64,000 nucleotides of DNA from UBA11222 sp049323435 (lineage in GTDB: Bacteria; Pseudomonadota; Alphaproteobacteria; UBA11222): positions 1 through 64,000 of the forward strand of contig JBMOMX010000034.1 in NCBI GenBank assembly GCA_049323435.1. The letters run 5' to 3'. Shown here one piece after another: positions 44,272-53,276 of the stretch. A model generated the notes under the pieces. The model made no database searches and was not told the origin of the DNA. It worked only from the letters and a program-made list of their open reading frames with translations. Made by a program: the position numbers and the translations under genes. Position 1 is the stretch's first letter, and each line of letters opens with the position of its first letter.

Positions 44272-45047
44272 ACGAAAATACAGTCCGGCAGGCCAGGCGG
44301 GTCATTACCGGTTCGCAAGCATTGCGGCGTCAGCCTGCCAGCGATGCGCCGCTGGAAACGCAAATGCTGTTCGGTGAAATTTTTGAGGTTGAGTCTGAAC
44401 AGGATGGCTGGGCCAAAGGCCGGACGGCGCTGGATCAGTATCCGGGCTTTGTGCAACTGGATGCGCTGAGCGCGATCGGCCCGCTGCCAACGCACCTGAT
44501 CAGTGTGCAGCGCAGCTTCGTGTATAAAAATGCGGATATGAAATCACCGGTGCTGTTCTGGCTCAGCATGAATGCGAAACTGGCATTAACGGCGCATCTG
44601 AATGGTTTCAGCCGGATCGAGGATTTGGGCTGGGTCTATTCAAAGCATACGCAGCCTGTGGGCGCGCATGCGGCGGATTTTGTTTCAGTGGCGGAACTGT
44701 TTACCGGAACACCCTATCTGTGGGGCGGCCGCGACGGGCTGGGCGTTGATTGTTCGGGCCTGCTGCAAATCGCGCTGCACCGCGCCGGGATCACCTGCCC
44801 GCGCGACACCTGGCAGCAGGTTGAACTGGGGCAACCCGTTGCGGTTGACCTGCGGGCGCTGCAACGGGGCGATCTGATTTTCTGGCAGGGCCATGTGGGC
44901 ATGATGCGCAGCGCGGGCGAATTGCTGCATGCCAATGCCTATCACATGCAGGTGGTCTCGGAGCCGCTGGCCGACGCCGTGGCGCGCATAGCCCAAACCG
45001 GCAGCAAGATTCTGACGGTGCGCCGTCTGCCCGTATCAGGCGGATAG
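44268..45047 (+). CDS. NlpC/P60 cysteine peptidase with SH3-like N-terminus
   Basis: A 259-residue peptidoglycan-peptide hydrolase. Residues ~10-125 hold one or two SH3-like beta modules. The NlpC/P60 domain follows with catalytic Cys162 in GVDCSGLLQ, His209 in GHVGMM and His221 in LHANAYHM. Relatives cleave gamma-D-Glu-meso-Dap bonds. There is no signal peptide, so it may recycle imported muropeptides in the cytosol together with the M17 aminopeptidase. Coupled to the MarR-like gene by overlap. Confidence 0.9.
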   Translation: MNENTVRQARRVITGSQALRRQPASDAPLETQMLFGEIFEVESEQDGWAKGRTALDQYPGFVQLDALSAIGPLPTHLISVQRSFVYKNADMKSPVLFWLSMNAKLALTAHLNGFSRIEDLGWVYSKHTQPVGAHAADFVSVAELFTGTPYLWGGRDGLGVDCSGLLQIALHRAGITCPRDTWQQVELGQPVAVDLRALQRGDLIFWQGHVGMMRSAGELLHANAYHMQVVSEPLADAVARIAQTGSKILTVRRLPVSGG

Positions 45048-45080
45048 ACAGTATATCTTGACCCGTCTTGCCTGCCGCCT

Positions 45081-45175
45081 GATCCCCTCCCTGTCCCTCC
45101 CCTTTGCAAGGCGAGGGGACGCAAGACGCAAGGGCTCCCTCCCCCTGAAAGGGGGAGGGCTGGGGAGGGGGTCAG
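45081..45175. repeat. Intergenic double-hairpin repeat, type B copy 2
   Basis: Related to the element at 8041-8151. A CCCTCCCC...GAGGGG imperfect hairpin comes first, then CCCTCCCCC-tgaaa-GGGGGAGGG and a trailing GGGGAGGGGGTC. It fills the space between the convergent NlpC/P60 and purH genes and could act as a bidirectional terminator. Confidence 0.7.
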
Positions 45176-45187
45176 GCCGCAAACTCC

Positions 45188-46765
45188 CTAATGCCGGAAA
45201 TGCCGCATGCCCGTAAACAGCATGGCAAGGCCCGCCGCATCTGCGGCGGCGATGACTTCCGCATCACGGATCGATCCGCCGGGCTGAATAACCGCTGTGG
45301 CGCCGGCAGCAGCAGCGGCCAGCAGGCCATCTGCAAACGGAAAGAAGGCGTCGGAGGCCACCACGCATCCTGCTGTGCGGGGCGCGCTCAATCCCTCGGT
45401 GGCGGCCACATCCTCGGCCTTGCGCGCGGCGATGCGGGCGCTGTCCAGCCGGTTCATCTGCCCGGCGCCGATGCCCACAGTGGCGCCATCCTTGACATAG
45501 ACAATGGCGTTGGATTTGACATGTTTGCAGACCTTGAAAGCGAAAAGCATATCAGCCATTTCACGCGCATCGGGCTTTCGCTTGCTGACGATCTGCAAGT
45601 CAGCGGGCGCAAGCGCGCCACTATCGCGCCCCTGCACCAGATAACCGCCTGAAACAGATTTGATCTGGCGTCCCTTTGCGGCCGGATCCGGCAGTCCGCC
45701 CGTCAGCAGAAGCCGCAGATTTTTCTTCGCCGCAATGATGTCCCTTGCCGCCTGATCCGCGTCCGGCGCGATGATCACCTCGGTAAAAATTTTCACCATC
45801 TCTTCTGCGGCGCGGGCATCCAGCATCCGGTTACAGGCAATGATGCCGCCAAAGGCGCTGACCGGATCACAGGACAGCGCGCGCAGATAGGCGCCGCGCA
45901 AATCCGTATCCACCGCCACCCCGCAGGGATTGGCGTGTTTGATAATCGCCACCGCCGGCGCATCAAATTCCGCCACCAGTTCAAAGGCCGCATCGGTGTC
46001 GTTCAGATTATTATAGGACAGTTCCTTGCCCTGCACTTGCGTGGCGGTGGCGATGCCGGGCCGGTTTTCACCGGAGACATAAAAGGCCGCGCTCTGATGC
46101 GGGTTTTCACCATAACGCAGGGTCTGGCGCAATTGTGCGCCAATGGCAAGGCGGGGGGGAAATTCCTCACCGGTCAGCTCCGCAAACCAGGTGCTGATTG
46201 CGGCGTCATAGGTGGCGGTGTGGGCGAACGCCCGGGCCGCCAGCCGCCTGCGCAGTTCAAGACCGGTACCGCCCTGATGCGCCGCCAGTTCGGCAAGAAT
46301 GGCGGGATAATCCGCCGCATCCGTGGCAACAGTAACATAGGCATGGTTCTTCGCACCGGAACGCAGCATCGCCGGGCCGCCAATATCTATATTTTCGATA
46401 CATGCCGCAAAATCCGCATCCGACGCCACCGTCGCGGCAAAGGGGTAAAGATTGACCACCAGCAGATCAATGGCCCCGATACCATGTTCACGCATCGCCT
46501 GCGCATGCGCCGCGTCCTCGCGAAGCGCCAGCAAGCCCCCGTGAATTCTGGGGTGCAGGGTCTTGACCCGCCCATCCATCATTTCAGGAAAGCCGGTAAA
46601 TTCGGAAACCTCCCGGGCCGCTATTCCGGCATCGCGCAAGGCCTTTGCGGTGCCGCCGGTGGACAGGATTTCCATCCCATATCCTGCAAGCACCCTGGCG
46701 AATTCAATCAGCCCGGTCTTGTCGGAAACGGAAATCAGCGCGCGTTTAATGGGTATGATGGTCAT
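45188..46765 (-). CDS. purH: Bifunctional AICAR transformylase / IMP cyclohydrolase
   Basis: Catalyses the last two steps of IMP synthesis. Its 525 residues comprise the N-terminal MGS-like cyclohydrolase domain (IKRALISVSDKTGLIEFARVL, STGGTAKALRDAGI, DGRVKTLHPRIHGGLLA). The C-terminal transformylase follows, with the substrate loop QGKELSYNNLNDTDAAFEL, the catalytic Lys-His pair in IIKHANPCG and SNAIVYVKDGATVGIGAGQMNR. ATG at 46765 gives the normal length. It stands apart from other pur genes. Confidence 0.97.
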   Translation of the reverse strand: MTIIPIKRALISVSDKTGLIEFARVLAGYGMEILSTGGTAKALRDAGIAAREVSEFTGFPEMMDGRVKTLHPRIHGGLLALREDAAHAQAMREHGIGAIDLLVVNLYPFAATVASDADFAACIENIDIGGPAMLRSGAKNHAYVTVATDAADYPAILAELAAHQGGTGLELRRRLAARAFAHTATYDAAISTWFAELTGEEFPPRLAIGAQLRQTLRYGENPHQSAAFYVSGENRPGIATATQVQGKELSYNNLNDTDAAFELVAEFDAPAVAIIKHANPCGVAVDTDLRGAYLRALSCDPVSAFGGIIACNRMLDARAAEEMVKIFTEVIIAPDADQAARDIIAAKKNLRLLLTGGLPDPAAKGRQIKSVSGGYLVQGRDSGALAPADLQIVSKRKPDAREMADMLFAFKVCKHVKSNAIVYVKDGATVGIGAGQMNRLDSARIAARKAEDVAATEGLSAPRTAGCVVASDAFFPFADGLLAAAAAGATAVIQPGGSIRDAEVIAAADAAGLAMLFTGMRHFRH

Positions 46766-46787
46766 GATGCGTGGGGCATAGCATGAT

Positions 46788-47303
46788 TCATTCCGCAACG
46801 GCAATGTATGAGGCGGCACTGTGCACAATCAGCCAGATCCCGATCAGCCCAAGCGCCGCAAGCCCGGATCCGCCAAATGAAACGCGGATGCGCGCCCCGC
46901 GCCAGGCAATTGCGGCCCCGGCGGTCATAGCCATAAAACTCACCGAAAACAGCAGCGCCTGACCGCGGGACACCGATGCAAACAGCAGCGCGCCGCCCCA
47001 GGCGAGGCCAGCCAGCAGCAGCAAGCCTATGGCCCCCCCGCGCCCCAATACACGTTCATGGTGCAGCCACCGCACCAGAATGAGCAGCACACAGGCAATG
47101 TCCAGCAATAATACAGAACTGGCAAGCGCCGCCCGCCCGTCCCATAAAATGATCATCTGCCAGAAGATCATGACGCCCGCCAGCGCCGCCAGGCCGGGTT
47201 CCTGCTGAAGACGTATGGCGATCCGCGCCAGCGCAAAAGCCAGCGCCCCGCCCATCAGCATCAGCATGAGCATGAGCATGCCGGTCACCAGCAAATCAGT
47301 CAT
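46788..47303 (-). CDS. Hypothetical five-helix membrane protein
   Basis: A 171-residue protein of unknown function, almost wholly hydrophobic. Helices are at about 2-28, 36-55, 60-78, 88-108 and 115-165 (two). The start holds a MLMLMLM run encoded by repeated atgctc/atgctg units, prone to slippage. It overlaps the upstream glycosyltransferase stop by four bases (ATGA), so it belongs to the glycan operon and may be an accessory membrane subunit; this is inferred from position. Confidence 0.65.
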   Translation of the reverse strand: MTDLLVTGMLMLMLMLMGGALAFALARIAIRLQQEPGLAALAGVMIFWQMIILWDGRAALASSVLLLDIACVLLILVRWLHHERVLGRGGAIGLLLLAGLAWGGALLFASVSRGQALLFSVSFMAMTAGAAIAWRGARIRVSFGGSGLAALGLIGIWLIVHSAASYIAVAE

Positions 47304-48463
47304 GCGTCCTGCCGGTCATAAAGCGCCAGATTGGCAGCAATGAAGCGCGCCTCGGAAAATTCCCTGACAGCCAGATTGCGGCCGCTCATCCCCATGGCGG
47401 CGCGCAGATCAGGATCATCCAGCAACTGCCTTATTGCATCCGCCAGTGCGTGCGCATCGCGTGGCGCAACCAGCAACGCCGTTTCGCCCGCACGCACCGC
47501 ATCCCGGCAGCCGGGCACATCACTGGTAATTACCGGCAGGCCGGTTGCCGCCGCCTCGATCAATGTCTTTGAAAATCCCTCGCGATAGCTGGGCAGGCAA
47601 ACAATATGCGCCTGGCGCAGCGTCTCCGGCATGGTGGTGGAATGGCCCCACCATTCGACAAGCCCTTCCACACACCAGGCATGCAGTTCGCTGGCGCGAA
47701 TGCCGCCAGGCCGGTCGAAATCGGCATATCCGGCCAGCGCCATGCGCACGCGCACACCCTGTTCCTGCAGCATCCGGGCTGCGGCGACAAATTCCCGCAC
47801 GCCTTTTTCCTGTTGCAACCGCGCTGGCAGCAGTACGATCAAAGGCTCAGGCGGGGGCATGCTGGCCGGATAGAATAAATCGCTATCCACGCCGCATCCG
47901 GAGATCAGCACGGTCTGTTCCCGCCTGACAAGATTTTCCCCCACGAACAGGCTGCGGTCGTCTTCATTTTCGAAAACCGTAACCCCCCGGCGGTAGGGCA
48001 GAATCATCGCATAAGCCCACATGACCAGCCGGCGCACCAGCCCCGCTTTCATCCCTTGCGCAATGAACACATGCCCGAGGCCCGTGATAAAGAAAATTAC
48101 CCGGCGCACCCGTAACAGCCACGCCGCCAGCCCGCCATACAGGACCGGCTTGATGGTAATGCAGTGCAAAATATCCGGCCGCAGCCGCCGCACCACACTG
48201 AATGTCATGAAAAGCGCCGTCAGTTCCCCCAACCAGCCCATGCCGCCCCGGCGGATCGGAAGATCATGCAGGCACGCCCCGCTTGCCCGGATAGAAGATA
48301 ATGCCGCAGCCATGTCCAGCGCCGCGCCGCGAAACGGCAAGGCCACATGCACATCAAAACCCGCCGCCACCGCCGCGCGCGCCAGCGGCAGAATATGCGT
48401 CACAAAAAACTGCGCATCATTGATAAGAAACAGCACCCGCTTCGGGCGGCGCTGCTCAGTCAT
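47300..48463 (-). CDS. GT4-family glycosyltransferase
   Basis: A 387-residue GT-B retaining transferase. The N-terminal Rossmann part starts RVLFLINDAQFFVTHILPLARAA. The donor-binding half has VLLPARLQQEKGVREFVAAARML and the E-x7-E type motif in LPSYREGFSKTLIEAAATGLPVITSDVPG. This pattern is close to PglA/PssF-like enzymes adding sugars to lipid-linked surface glycans. Its start overlaps the acetyltransferase stop by eight bases. Sugar specificity is not deducible. Confidence 0.9.
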   Translation of the reverse strand: MTEQRRPKRVLFLINDAQFFVTHILPLARAAVAAGFDVHVALPFRGAALDMAAALSSIRASGACLHDLPIRRGGMGWLGELTALFMTFSVVRRLRPDILHCITIKPVLYGGLAAWLLRVRRVIFFITGLGHVFIAQGMKAGLVRRLVMWAYAMILPYRRGVTVFENEDDRSLFVGENLVRREQTVLISGCGVDSDLFYPASMPPPEPLIVLLPARLQQEKGVREFVAAARMLQEQGVRVRMALAGYADFDRPGGIRASELHAWCVEGLVEWWGHSTTMPETLRQAHIVCLPSYREGFSKTLIEAAATGLPVITSDVPGCRDAVRAGETALLVAPRDAHALADAIRQLLDDPDLRAAMGMSGRNLAVREFSEARFIAANLALYDRQDA

Positions 48464-49043
48464 TTTCCGCCGTTGCGGCTTTCAGGAAAGCCTCCATATC
48501 GCCGGATAAAAGCGGTTCAAAGCGCCGGATTTTTTCTTCCGGCCAGTCCCACCAGCGGATTTCCAGCAGCTTGGCTACAATCTCTGGCGAAAAGCGCTGC
48601 CGCACCACGCGCGCCGGATTACCCGCTGCGATCGCATAGGCGGGAACATCGCGGCTTACCACCGCGCCCGCGCCAATCACTGCGCCGTCACCAATGCAGA
48701 CCCCGGACAGAATGATGGCGCGGCTGCCGATCCACACATCATTGCCGATGCGCACCGGACCGCGCGTCAGCGGCTCGGCCGGCGGCGCACCGGCCATGAA
48801 ATATTGGGAACGGAACGGATAGCTGGACGGGCTGTCCAGCCTGTGTTCCGCCTGCCCGTAAATCAGCACATCGGGGCCAATGGCGCTGAATGCGCCAATG
48901 CTGCACGGCGCCAGCGCCGAGGCGCGCACGAAACTATTGCGTGTCACCCCATAAGTGAAGCGCCCTACCATCACATGCTGCGGCAGAATGTCGCGCCGGC
49001 GCGGGAAGCCGATTGCTTTACGGAATTTGCCGTATATGGACAT
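48456..49043 (-). CDS. CatB-related O-acetyltransferase (left-handed beta helix)
   Basis: A 195-residue hexapeptide-repeat acyltransferase. Imperfect [LIV]-G-x4 repeats run through CSIGAFSAIGPDVLIYG and VRIGNDVWIGSRAIILSGVCIGDGAVIGAGAVVSRDVP. The VAT/CatB-type loop contains the catalytic His in YGQAEHRLDSPSSYPF, and the C-terminal NPARVVRQRF is characteristic. In this setting it most likely O-acetylates a surface sugar rather than an antibiotic. It abuts the GT2 gene with no gap. Confidence 0.87.
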   Translation of the reverse strand: MSIYGKFRKAIGFPRRRDILPQHVMVGRFTYGVTRNSFVRASALAPCSIGAFSAIGPDVLIYGQAEHRLDSPSSYPFRSQYFMAGAPPAEPLTRGPVRIGNDVWIGSRAIILSGVCIGDGAVIGAGAVVSRDVPAYAIAAGNPARVVRQRFSPEIVAKLLEIRWWDWPEEKIRRFEPLLSGDMEAFLKAATAEND

Positions 49044-49922
49044 TCAGCCAGTCTCTTTCGTCCCAAATAATGTGCGCACTATCAGACGCCGCCATTTGAC
49101 CGCCTTGCCATTGCTATAGACGAGAAGATAGGCCAGGCAAACCGCTTTTTCCCAGACAGCCAGCCTGCTTTGCAGGACTTCCCGAATGTAAAAGCGCAGG
49201 AAAGATCCCAAAAAGGGCCATAGTTGCGCCGCCGTTTGCGGCCGGTAGCGCCCCTCCGAAATGCCTGTTTCGCGGTTATAGAAATTGGTTTGCGCCACCC
49301 ATATGGCGCGGTCATTGAGGAAAAACGGCAGCATGGTCAGATGATCCGCCGCCCAGACATAGGGAAAATCCCGCCGGGCGCGATCAAAGGCCGCCCTGAT
49401 CTGCGCGGTGCGGTACAGGCCGTAATACATTCCGCCCTCACTGCGTGACAGCAGCGCAAGGATGCGGCGCAGCCGCGGCATCTTCTGTATCGGCGGCAAA
49501 GCCGTAATTGCAGCAGTGCTGCCATCCATGCGTATGCTCACGACACGCGGCACAGCCATGACCCGGCCCGCATCGGCCGTCAGCGCGCCATACAGCGCCT
49601 CCAGATAATTTGCATCTCGCCAGTCATCATAGGCCGCCCACATAAAATAAGGGGCCCTCGCCGCTTCGAGCACAAAACGGAAATTGGCCAGGCCACCAAT
49701 ATTTTCATCCTGGCGGATGGCGCGAATGCGTGCATCCCGCGCCGCATAATCCGCAACAATCTGCGGCGTTGCGTCCGTGGAGCAATTGTCGGACAGGATA
49801 ATCTCGAAATCGCCAAAGCTTTGCGCCAGCAGCGAATCCAGCGCCTGGGCCAGATGCGCCGCGCCGTTAAAAACGGGCATGCCGATTGAAATGGCGGGAT
49901 GCAAGGCCGGTACCGTGTCCAA
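49044..49922 (-). CDS. GT2-family glycosyltransferase
   Basis: A 292-residue inverting GT-A transferase. It starts PAISIGMPVFNGAAHLAQALDSLL, has EIILSDNCSTDATPQI for nucleotide binding and an acidic AAYDDWRD at the DxD position. A ~100-residue C-terminal part is without clear membrane helices. First gene of the minus-strand glycan run GT2-acetyltransferase-GT4-membrane protein; divergent from the methyltransferase with an 87-bp shared upstream region. Confidence 0.9.
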   Translation of the reverse strand: MDTVPALHPAISIGMPVFNGAAHLAQALDSLLAQSFGDFEIILSDNCSTDATPQIVADYAARDARIRAIRQDENIGGLANFRFVLEAARAPYFMWAAYDDWRDANYLEALYGALTADAGRVMAVPRVVSIRMDGSTAAITALPPIQKMPRLRRILALLSRSEGGMYYGLYRTAQIRAAFDRARRDFPYVWAADHLTMLPFFLNDRAIWVAQTNFYNRETGISEGRYRPQTAAQLWPFLGSFLRFYIREVLQSRLAVWEKAVCLAYLLVYSNGKAVKWRRLIVRTLFGTKETG

Positions 49923-50009
49923 AGTGTTTGATTCGCTGATTTACGGGCACACCAACATGCCATTTTTGAGTACTTGCGTACAGGCCGGGAGCTTGCTAAC
50001 CGGTATGTC

Positions 50010-50807
50010 ATGAGCGAACGCATCAAAGACTATTGGAACCAGCGCGCCGGTGAAAACAGCGGCAGCCTCACGGCAACCACCCAGGATATCTGGCTCAGGC
50101 GGCTGGAAGTGGCCAGCCTGATCGGCATGCTGGAAAAACTGAACCTGCCCCCGGACGCGCATATCGCCGATATGGGCTGCGGCGACGGCAATACGATTTT
50201 GCAATTGGCACAACAATTTCCGGATTTTCAGTTTTCCGGTTTTGATTACGCACCGCAAATGATTGCCACCGCACAGGCGCAACAGACAGCACTTGGCGGG
50301 CTTGGCGGCAGGGTTGCATTCAGCGTGGGGGATGTGAACGATCCCGCCGCCAGCGCCGGAACGGAGCAGCTGGATGTTGCGATGACGGATCGCTGCCTGA
50401 TTAATCTTGAAACCAGTGACGCGCAATATGCCGCCATCGCGCGCATCGCAGACTGTCTGAAACCGGGCGGCGTCTATCTGGCGATAGAGAATTTTCACGA
50501 GGGCCAGAACGCCATGAATGCGGCCCGCGCTGTTATGGGATTGCCGGAAATTCCGATCCGCTGGCACAATCATTTTTTTCATGAGCCGGAATTTCGCGCC
50601 CGCACCGCAAAAATTTTTTCCAGCCTCAGCTTCCATGAATTTTCCAGCGCCTATTATTACGCCACCCGTATAATCTATTCCGCCATGTGCAAAATGCAGG
50701 GCGTCGCGCCGGATTATGATCATGAAATTCACCGGCTGGCGGTGCAATTGCCCCCCATGGGAAATTTCAGCCCCATCCGTATGGCGATATTGCGCAAAGC
50801 AGGTTAA
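50010..50807 (+). CDS. Class I SAM-dependent methyltransferase
   Basis: A 265-residue methyltransferase. The SAM motif I is HIADMGCGDGNTI, with FSGFDYAPQMI as motif Post-I and LDVAMTDRCLINLE as motif II. The C-terminal half (FHEPEFRARTAKIFSS) is like UbiE/MT11-type enzymes. It converges on the sugar aminotransferase gene with a 4-bp overlap, so it may methylate a sugar or lipid of the same glycan. An upstream in-frame start at 49974 is possible. Confidence 0.85.
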   Translation: MSERIKDYWNQRAGENSGSLTATTQDIWLRRLEVASLIGMLEKLNLPPDAHIADMGCGDGNTILQLAQQFPDFQFSGFDYAPQMIATAQAQQTALGGLGGRVAFSVGDVNDPAASAGTEQLDVAMTDRCLINLETSDAQYAAIARIADCLKPGGVYLAIENFHEGQNAMNAARAVMGLPEIPIRWHNHFFHEPEFRARTAKIFSSLSFHEFSSAYYYATRIIYSAMCKMQGVAPDYDHEIHRLAVQLPPMGNFSPIRMAILRKAG

Positions 50808-51973
50808 TCAGAGCTAATCGGGGAGTTTTTGCGCAAAATCTCTTTCAACGCCGCGCAGACGCGGCTTACATCCTGACGGCTGAGATTGAACCCGCTGGGA
50901 AGATTGATGCCGCGTGGCGCTATGTCATAGGACACCTGATTGCGCGCGCGCGCCGCCTGCGCCTGCGGTGTTGCGGAAAATGCCGGTATATCGCTCAGCG
51001 GATCGAACATCGGACGGGTTGCAATACCGTAATCGCGGAACGCCGCCATCAATTCCGGCTTGTTTAACGCAAAACCATGCGGGAAAATCGCCGTCACCAT
51101 CCAATAGGAATGCAGTACCCCCTGGCATTCCTGATTCAACAGGATTTCCCCGGTAGCGCCAAGCTCGGCCTGGTACCAGGCGAATATTTTCCGTTTACGC
51201 GCCAGCAATTCGTCCAGACGTTCAATCTGGGCCAGACCCATCGCCGCCTGCATCGCAGACATTTTATATTTAAACGCCACTTCGGTGCTGCGAAACGAGA
51301 CATCCCCCGGTGTGCGCCCATGATCGCGCAGAAACTGGCAGCGCGCATAAAATTCCGTATCATCGGTCAGCAGCATGCCGCCTTCGCCCGTCGTCAGGGT
51401 TTTGGAACCATGAAAACTGAAAACACTAGCCAGGCCAAATCCGCCCGCCCGCCTGCCGCCATATTGCGAGCCCGCCGCCTCGGCCGCGTCTTCAATCACC
51501 GGAATATGGTGCTGCTGCGCCAGTGCCAAAATCGCATCCATTGGCGGCATCGCCCCATACAGATCAACCACAATGATGGCGCGTGTCCGCGGCGTGATGC
51601 AGGCGGCAAGTGTTTGGGGCGTGACACACCAGCCGGCCGCATCCATGTCGGCAAACACCGGCGCCGCCCCGACATAATGAACCGGCGCAGCGGTTGCGAT
51701 CCAGGTGACATCCGGCACAATCACTTCGTCACCCGGCCCGATCCCCAGCCCGGCCAGGGCCAGATGCAGACCCGCCGTGCAGGATGGCAGCGCCATCGCG
51801 TGACGCCGGTTAACGGCGCGGGCGAATGTTGTCTCGAAGCGCTCGATATAGGTGTGGGCGTTTTCGCCCCAGGCATTCTGGGCCGCGTCGCGCACATAGT
51901 CCACTTCACGCGCCGTAATGCTGGGCCCTGCCACCGGAATGATCTTGCCAGATGCAGTGGATGAATGACTCAT
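50804..51973 (-). CDS. DegT/DnrJ/EryC1/StrS sugar aminotransferase
   Basis: A 389-residue PLP enzyme that aminates keto-sugar nucleotides. The PLP lysine is Lys191 in FSFHGSKTLTTGEGG. Other family motifs are ALPSCTAGLHLALAGLGIGPGD, PVIEDAAEAAGSQYGG and the late YDIAPRGINLPSGFNLS. Relatives include perosamine and 3- or 4-amino-deoxyhexose synthases. With the dehydrogenase-epimerase fusion at 60-62 kb it suggests an amino-sugar in the surface polymer. It is divergent from phoR. Confidence 0.92.
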   Translation of the reverse strand: MSHSSTASGKIIPVAGPSITAREVDYVRDAAQNAWGENAHTYIERFETTFARAVNRRHAMALPSCTAGLHLALAGLGIGPGDEVIVPDVTWIATAAPVHYVGAAPVFADMDAAGWCVTPQTLAACITPRTRAIIVVDLYGAMPPMDAILALAQQHHIPVIEDAAEAAGSQYGGRRAGGFGLASVFSFHGSKTLTTGEGGMLLTDDTEFYARCQFLRDHGRTPGDVSFRSTEVAFKYKMSAMQAAMGLAQIERLDELLARKRKIFAWYQAELGATGEILLNQECQGVLHSYWMVTAIFPHGFALNKPELMAAFRDYGIATRPMFDPLSDIPAFSATPQAQAARARNQVSYDIAPRGINLPSGFNLSRQDVSRVCAALKEILRKNSPISSD

Positions 51974-52026
51974 AATAAATTTTTCACTTCGGATAGTATG
52001 ACGGTCATCTAGAATATGAGTCTAGC

Positions 52027-53220
52027 ATGACAGAAACCAGTGGGGGAACGCATTTGCCGGGATCATTTCGTATAAAGCATCTTGCTAATCAACTGTTTGG
52101 CTGGTCTCCAAACCAGCCAAGTGCGGCGCAGCCGCCTGATATTCCACATCAGCGCGTGGTGCATCTTGCTGTGCTCGACACATTCGCGGTGCCAATTCTG
52201 CTGCTGAATGCGCAGCGCGTGGTGGTGGAGGCCAACCTGGCAGCACATGAATTATTCGGGGCGCGTCTGGTGAATCACGATCTGGCGCATTCGCTGCGGC
52301 ATCCGGCGGCGCTTGACGCCGCAAGCGCGGCGATCGCGGAAGGGCGCCAGAGCACGACGCCCATCACTTTGCTGACACCGGTTACGAGCTATTATGAACT
52401 GCATGCCCTGCCGGTACCGCCGGATCGCGATGCTAAAGTGCGGGCGGCGCTGATATTGCAGGATGTAACAGCGGCGCACCATGTCGAACAGATGCGCGCC
52501 GATTTTGTCGCCAATGTCAGCCATGAACTGCGATCACCGCTAGCGGCATTGACGGGTTTTATCGAAACACTGAAAGGCCCGGCCAAAGATGATGTGGCGG
52601 CGCGGGCGCGGTTTCTGGACATTATGGAAGTCGAAGCGCATCGCATGGGGCGGCTGATAGATGATCTGCTGTCTTTGTCCCGGGTAGAGGCCAAAGAACA
52701 TTTACGCCCCAAAAAACCTGTGGATATTGCCGGTTTGCTGGCCAGATCGCGCGATGTTCTGGGGCCAAGGGCGGCAGAACGCGGCATTCCAATCGAACTG
52801 GACTGCCCGCCCGTCCTGCCGCAGGTTGCTGGCGACGCGGACCAATTATATGAGGTCTTCCACAATCTTCTGGATAATGCGCTGAAATATGGGCCATCAG
52901 GCCAGCCCGTCACCATCCGTGCGCAGATGGTTGAACGCATTCCGGAAATAGGGGGCCAGGGCCTGCGCGTTTGCGTGCATAATTCAGGCGACCCAATCGC
53001 GCCGGAACATCTGCCGCGGCTGACCGAGCGGTTCTACCGTGTTGACAAGGCGCGCTCGCGCGATATTGGCGGCACTGGATTGGGACTGGCTATTGTCAAA
53101 CATATTGTTAACCGGCATCGCGGCCGTTTAAGCATCGAAAGCAGCGCGGAAAATGGCACCAGTTTCTGCATCTATCTGGCGGAATTCCCAAAAGAATCTG
53201 CTCCTGTCACACAATTGTAA
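52027..53220 (+). CDS. phoR: Phosphate regulon sensor histidine kinase PhoR (soluble form)
   Basis: A 397-residue kinase for PhoB. A PAS domain (about 45-150) is followed by HisKA with the phospho-acceptor His166 in FVANVSHELRSPLAAL. The HATPase has N box VFHNLLDNALKYG, then RFYRVDKARSRDIGGTGLGLAIVKH. No transmembrane segment is visible at the N-terminus, unlike E. coli PhoR, so membrane contact would depend on PstSCAB/PhoU. Its last codons overlap a Pho box and a tandem duplication. First gene of phoR-pstSCAB-phoU-phoB. Confidence 0.93.
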   Translation: MTETSGGTHLPGSFRIKHLANQLFGWSPNQPSAAQPPDIPHQRVVHLAVLDTFAVPILLLNAQRVVVEANLAAHELFGARLVNHDLAHSLRHPAALDAASAAIAEGRQSTTPITLLTPVTSYYELHALPVPPDRDAKVRAALILQDVTAAHHVEQMRADFVANVSHELRSPLAALTGFIETLKGPAKDDVAARARFLDIMEVEAHRMGRLIDDLLSLSRVEAKEHLRPKKPVDIAGLLARSRDVLGPRAAERGIPIELDCPPVLPQVAGDADQLYEVFHNLLDNALKYGPSGQPVTIRAQMVERIPEIGGQGLRVCVHNSGDPIAPEHLPRLTERFYRVDKARSRDIGGTGLGLAIVKHIVNRHRGRLSIESSAENGTSFCIYLAEFPKESAPVTQL

Positions 53221-53276
53221 TTTTCAGAGGAATTCCGGAAGGAGCCTGCTCATGTCACATAACTGTAACCTTACTG
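53181..53276. repeat. Tandem 48-bp duplication across the phoR end and pstS leader
   Basis: Unit 1 at 53181-53228 and unit 2 at 53229-53276 both begin GGAATTCC and align without gaps; 34 of the first 44 bases are identical. Each contains CTGCTC followed by a TGTCACA-AA-TGTAA core. Unit 1 encodes the last residues of PhoR, while unit 2 is non-coding. The duplication has therefore doubled the Pho box. Confidence 0.75.
53204..53221 (+). promoter_or_regulatory. Upstream Pho box overlapping the phoR stop codon
   Basis: CTGTCAC-acaa-TTGTAAT matches the two 7-bp direct repeats of the PhoB site (CTGTCAT-n4-CTGTCAT) with three mismatches in total. It covers the last codons and the stop of phoR, in duplication unit 1, about 140 bp before pstS. 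Confidence 0.6.

Noticed and set aside
47258..47300. Run of atgctc/atgctg triplet-like repeats at the start of the membrane protein.
   Set aside because: It is a short in-frame microrepeat encoding Met-Leu in a signal-anchor helix; not a CRISPR or separate element.
51998..52008. ATGACGGTCAT palindrome upstream of phoR as a possible operator or Pho box.
   Set aside because: Only 11 bp, lacks the direct-repeat form of a Pho box and is short enough to occur by chance.
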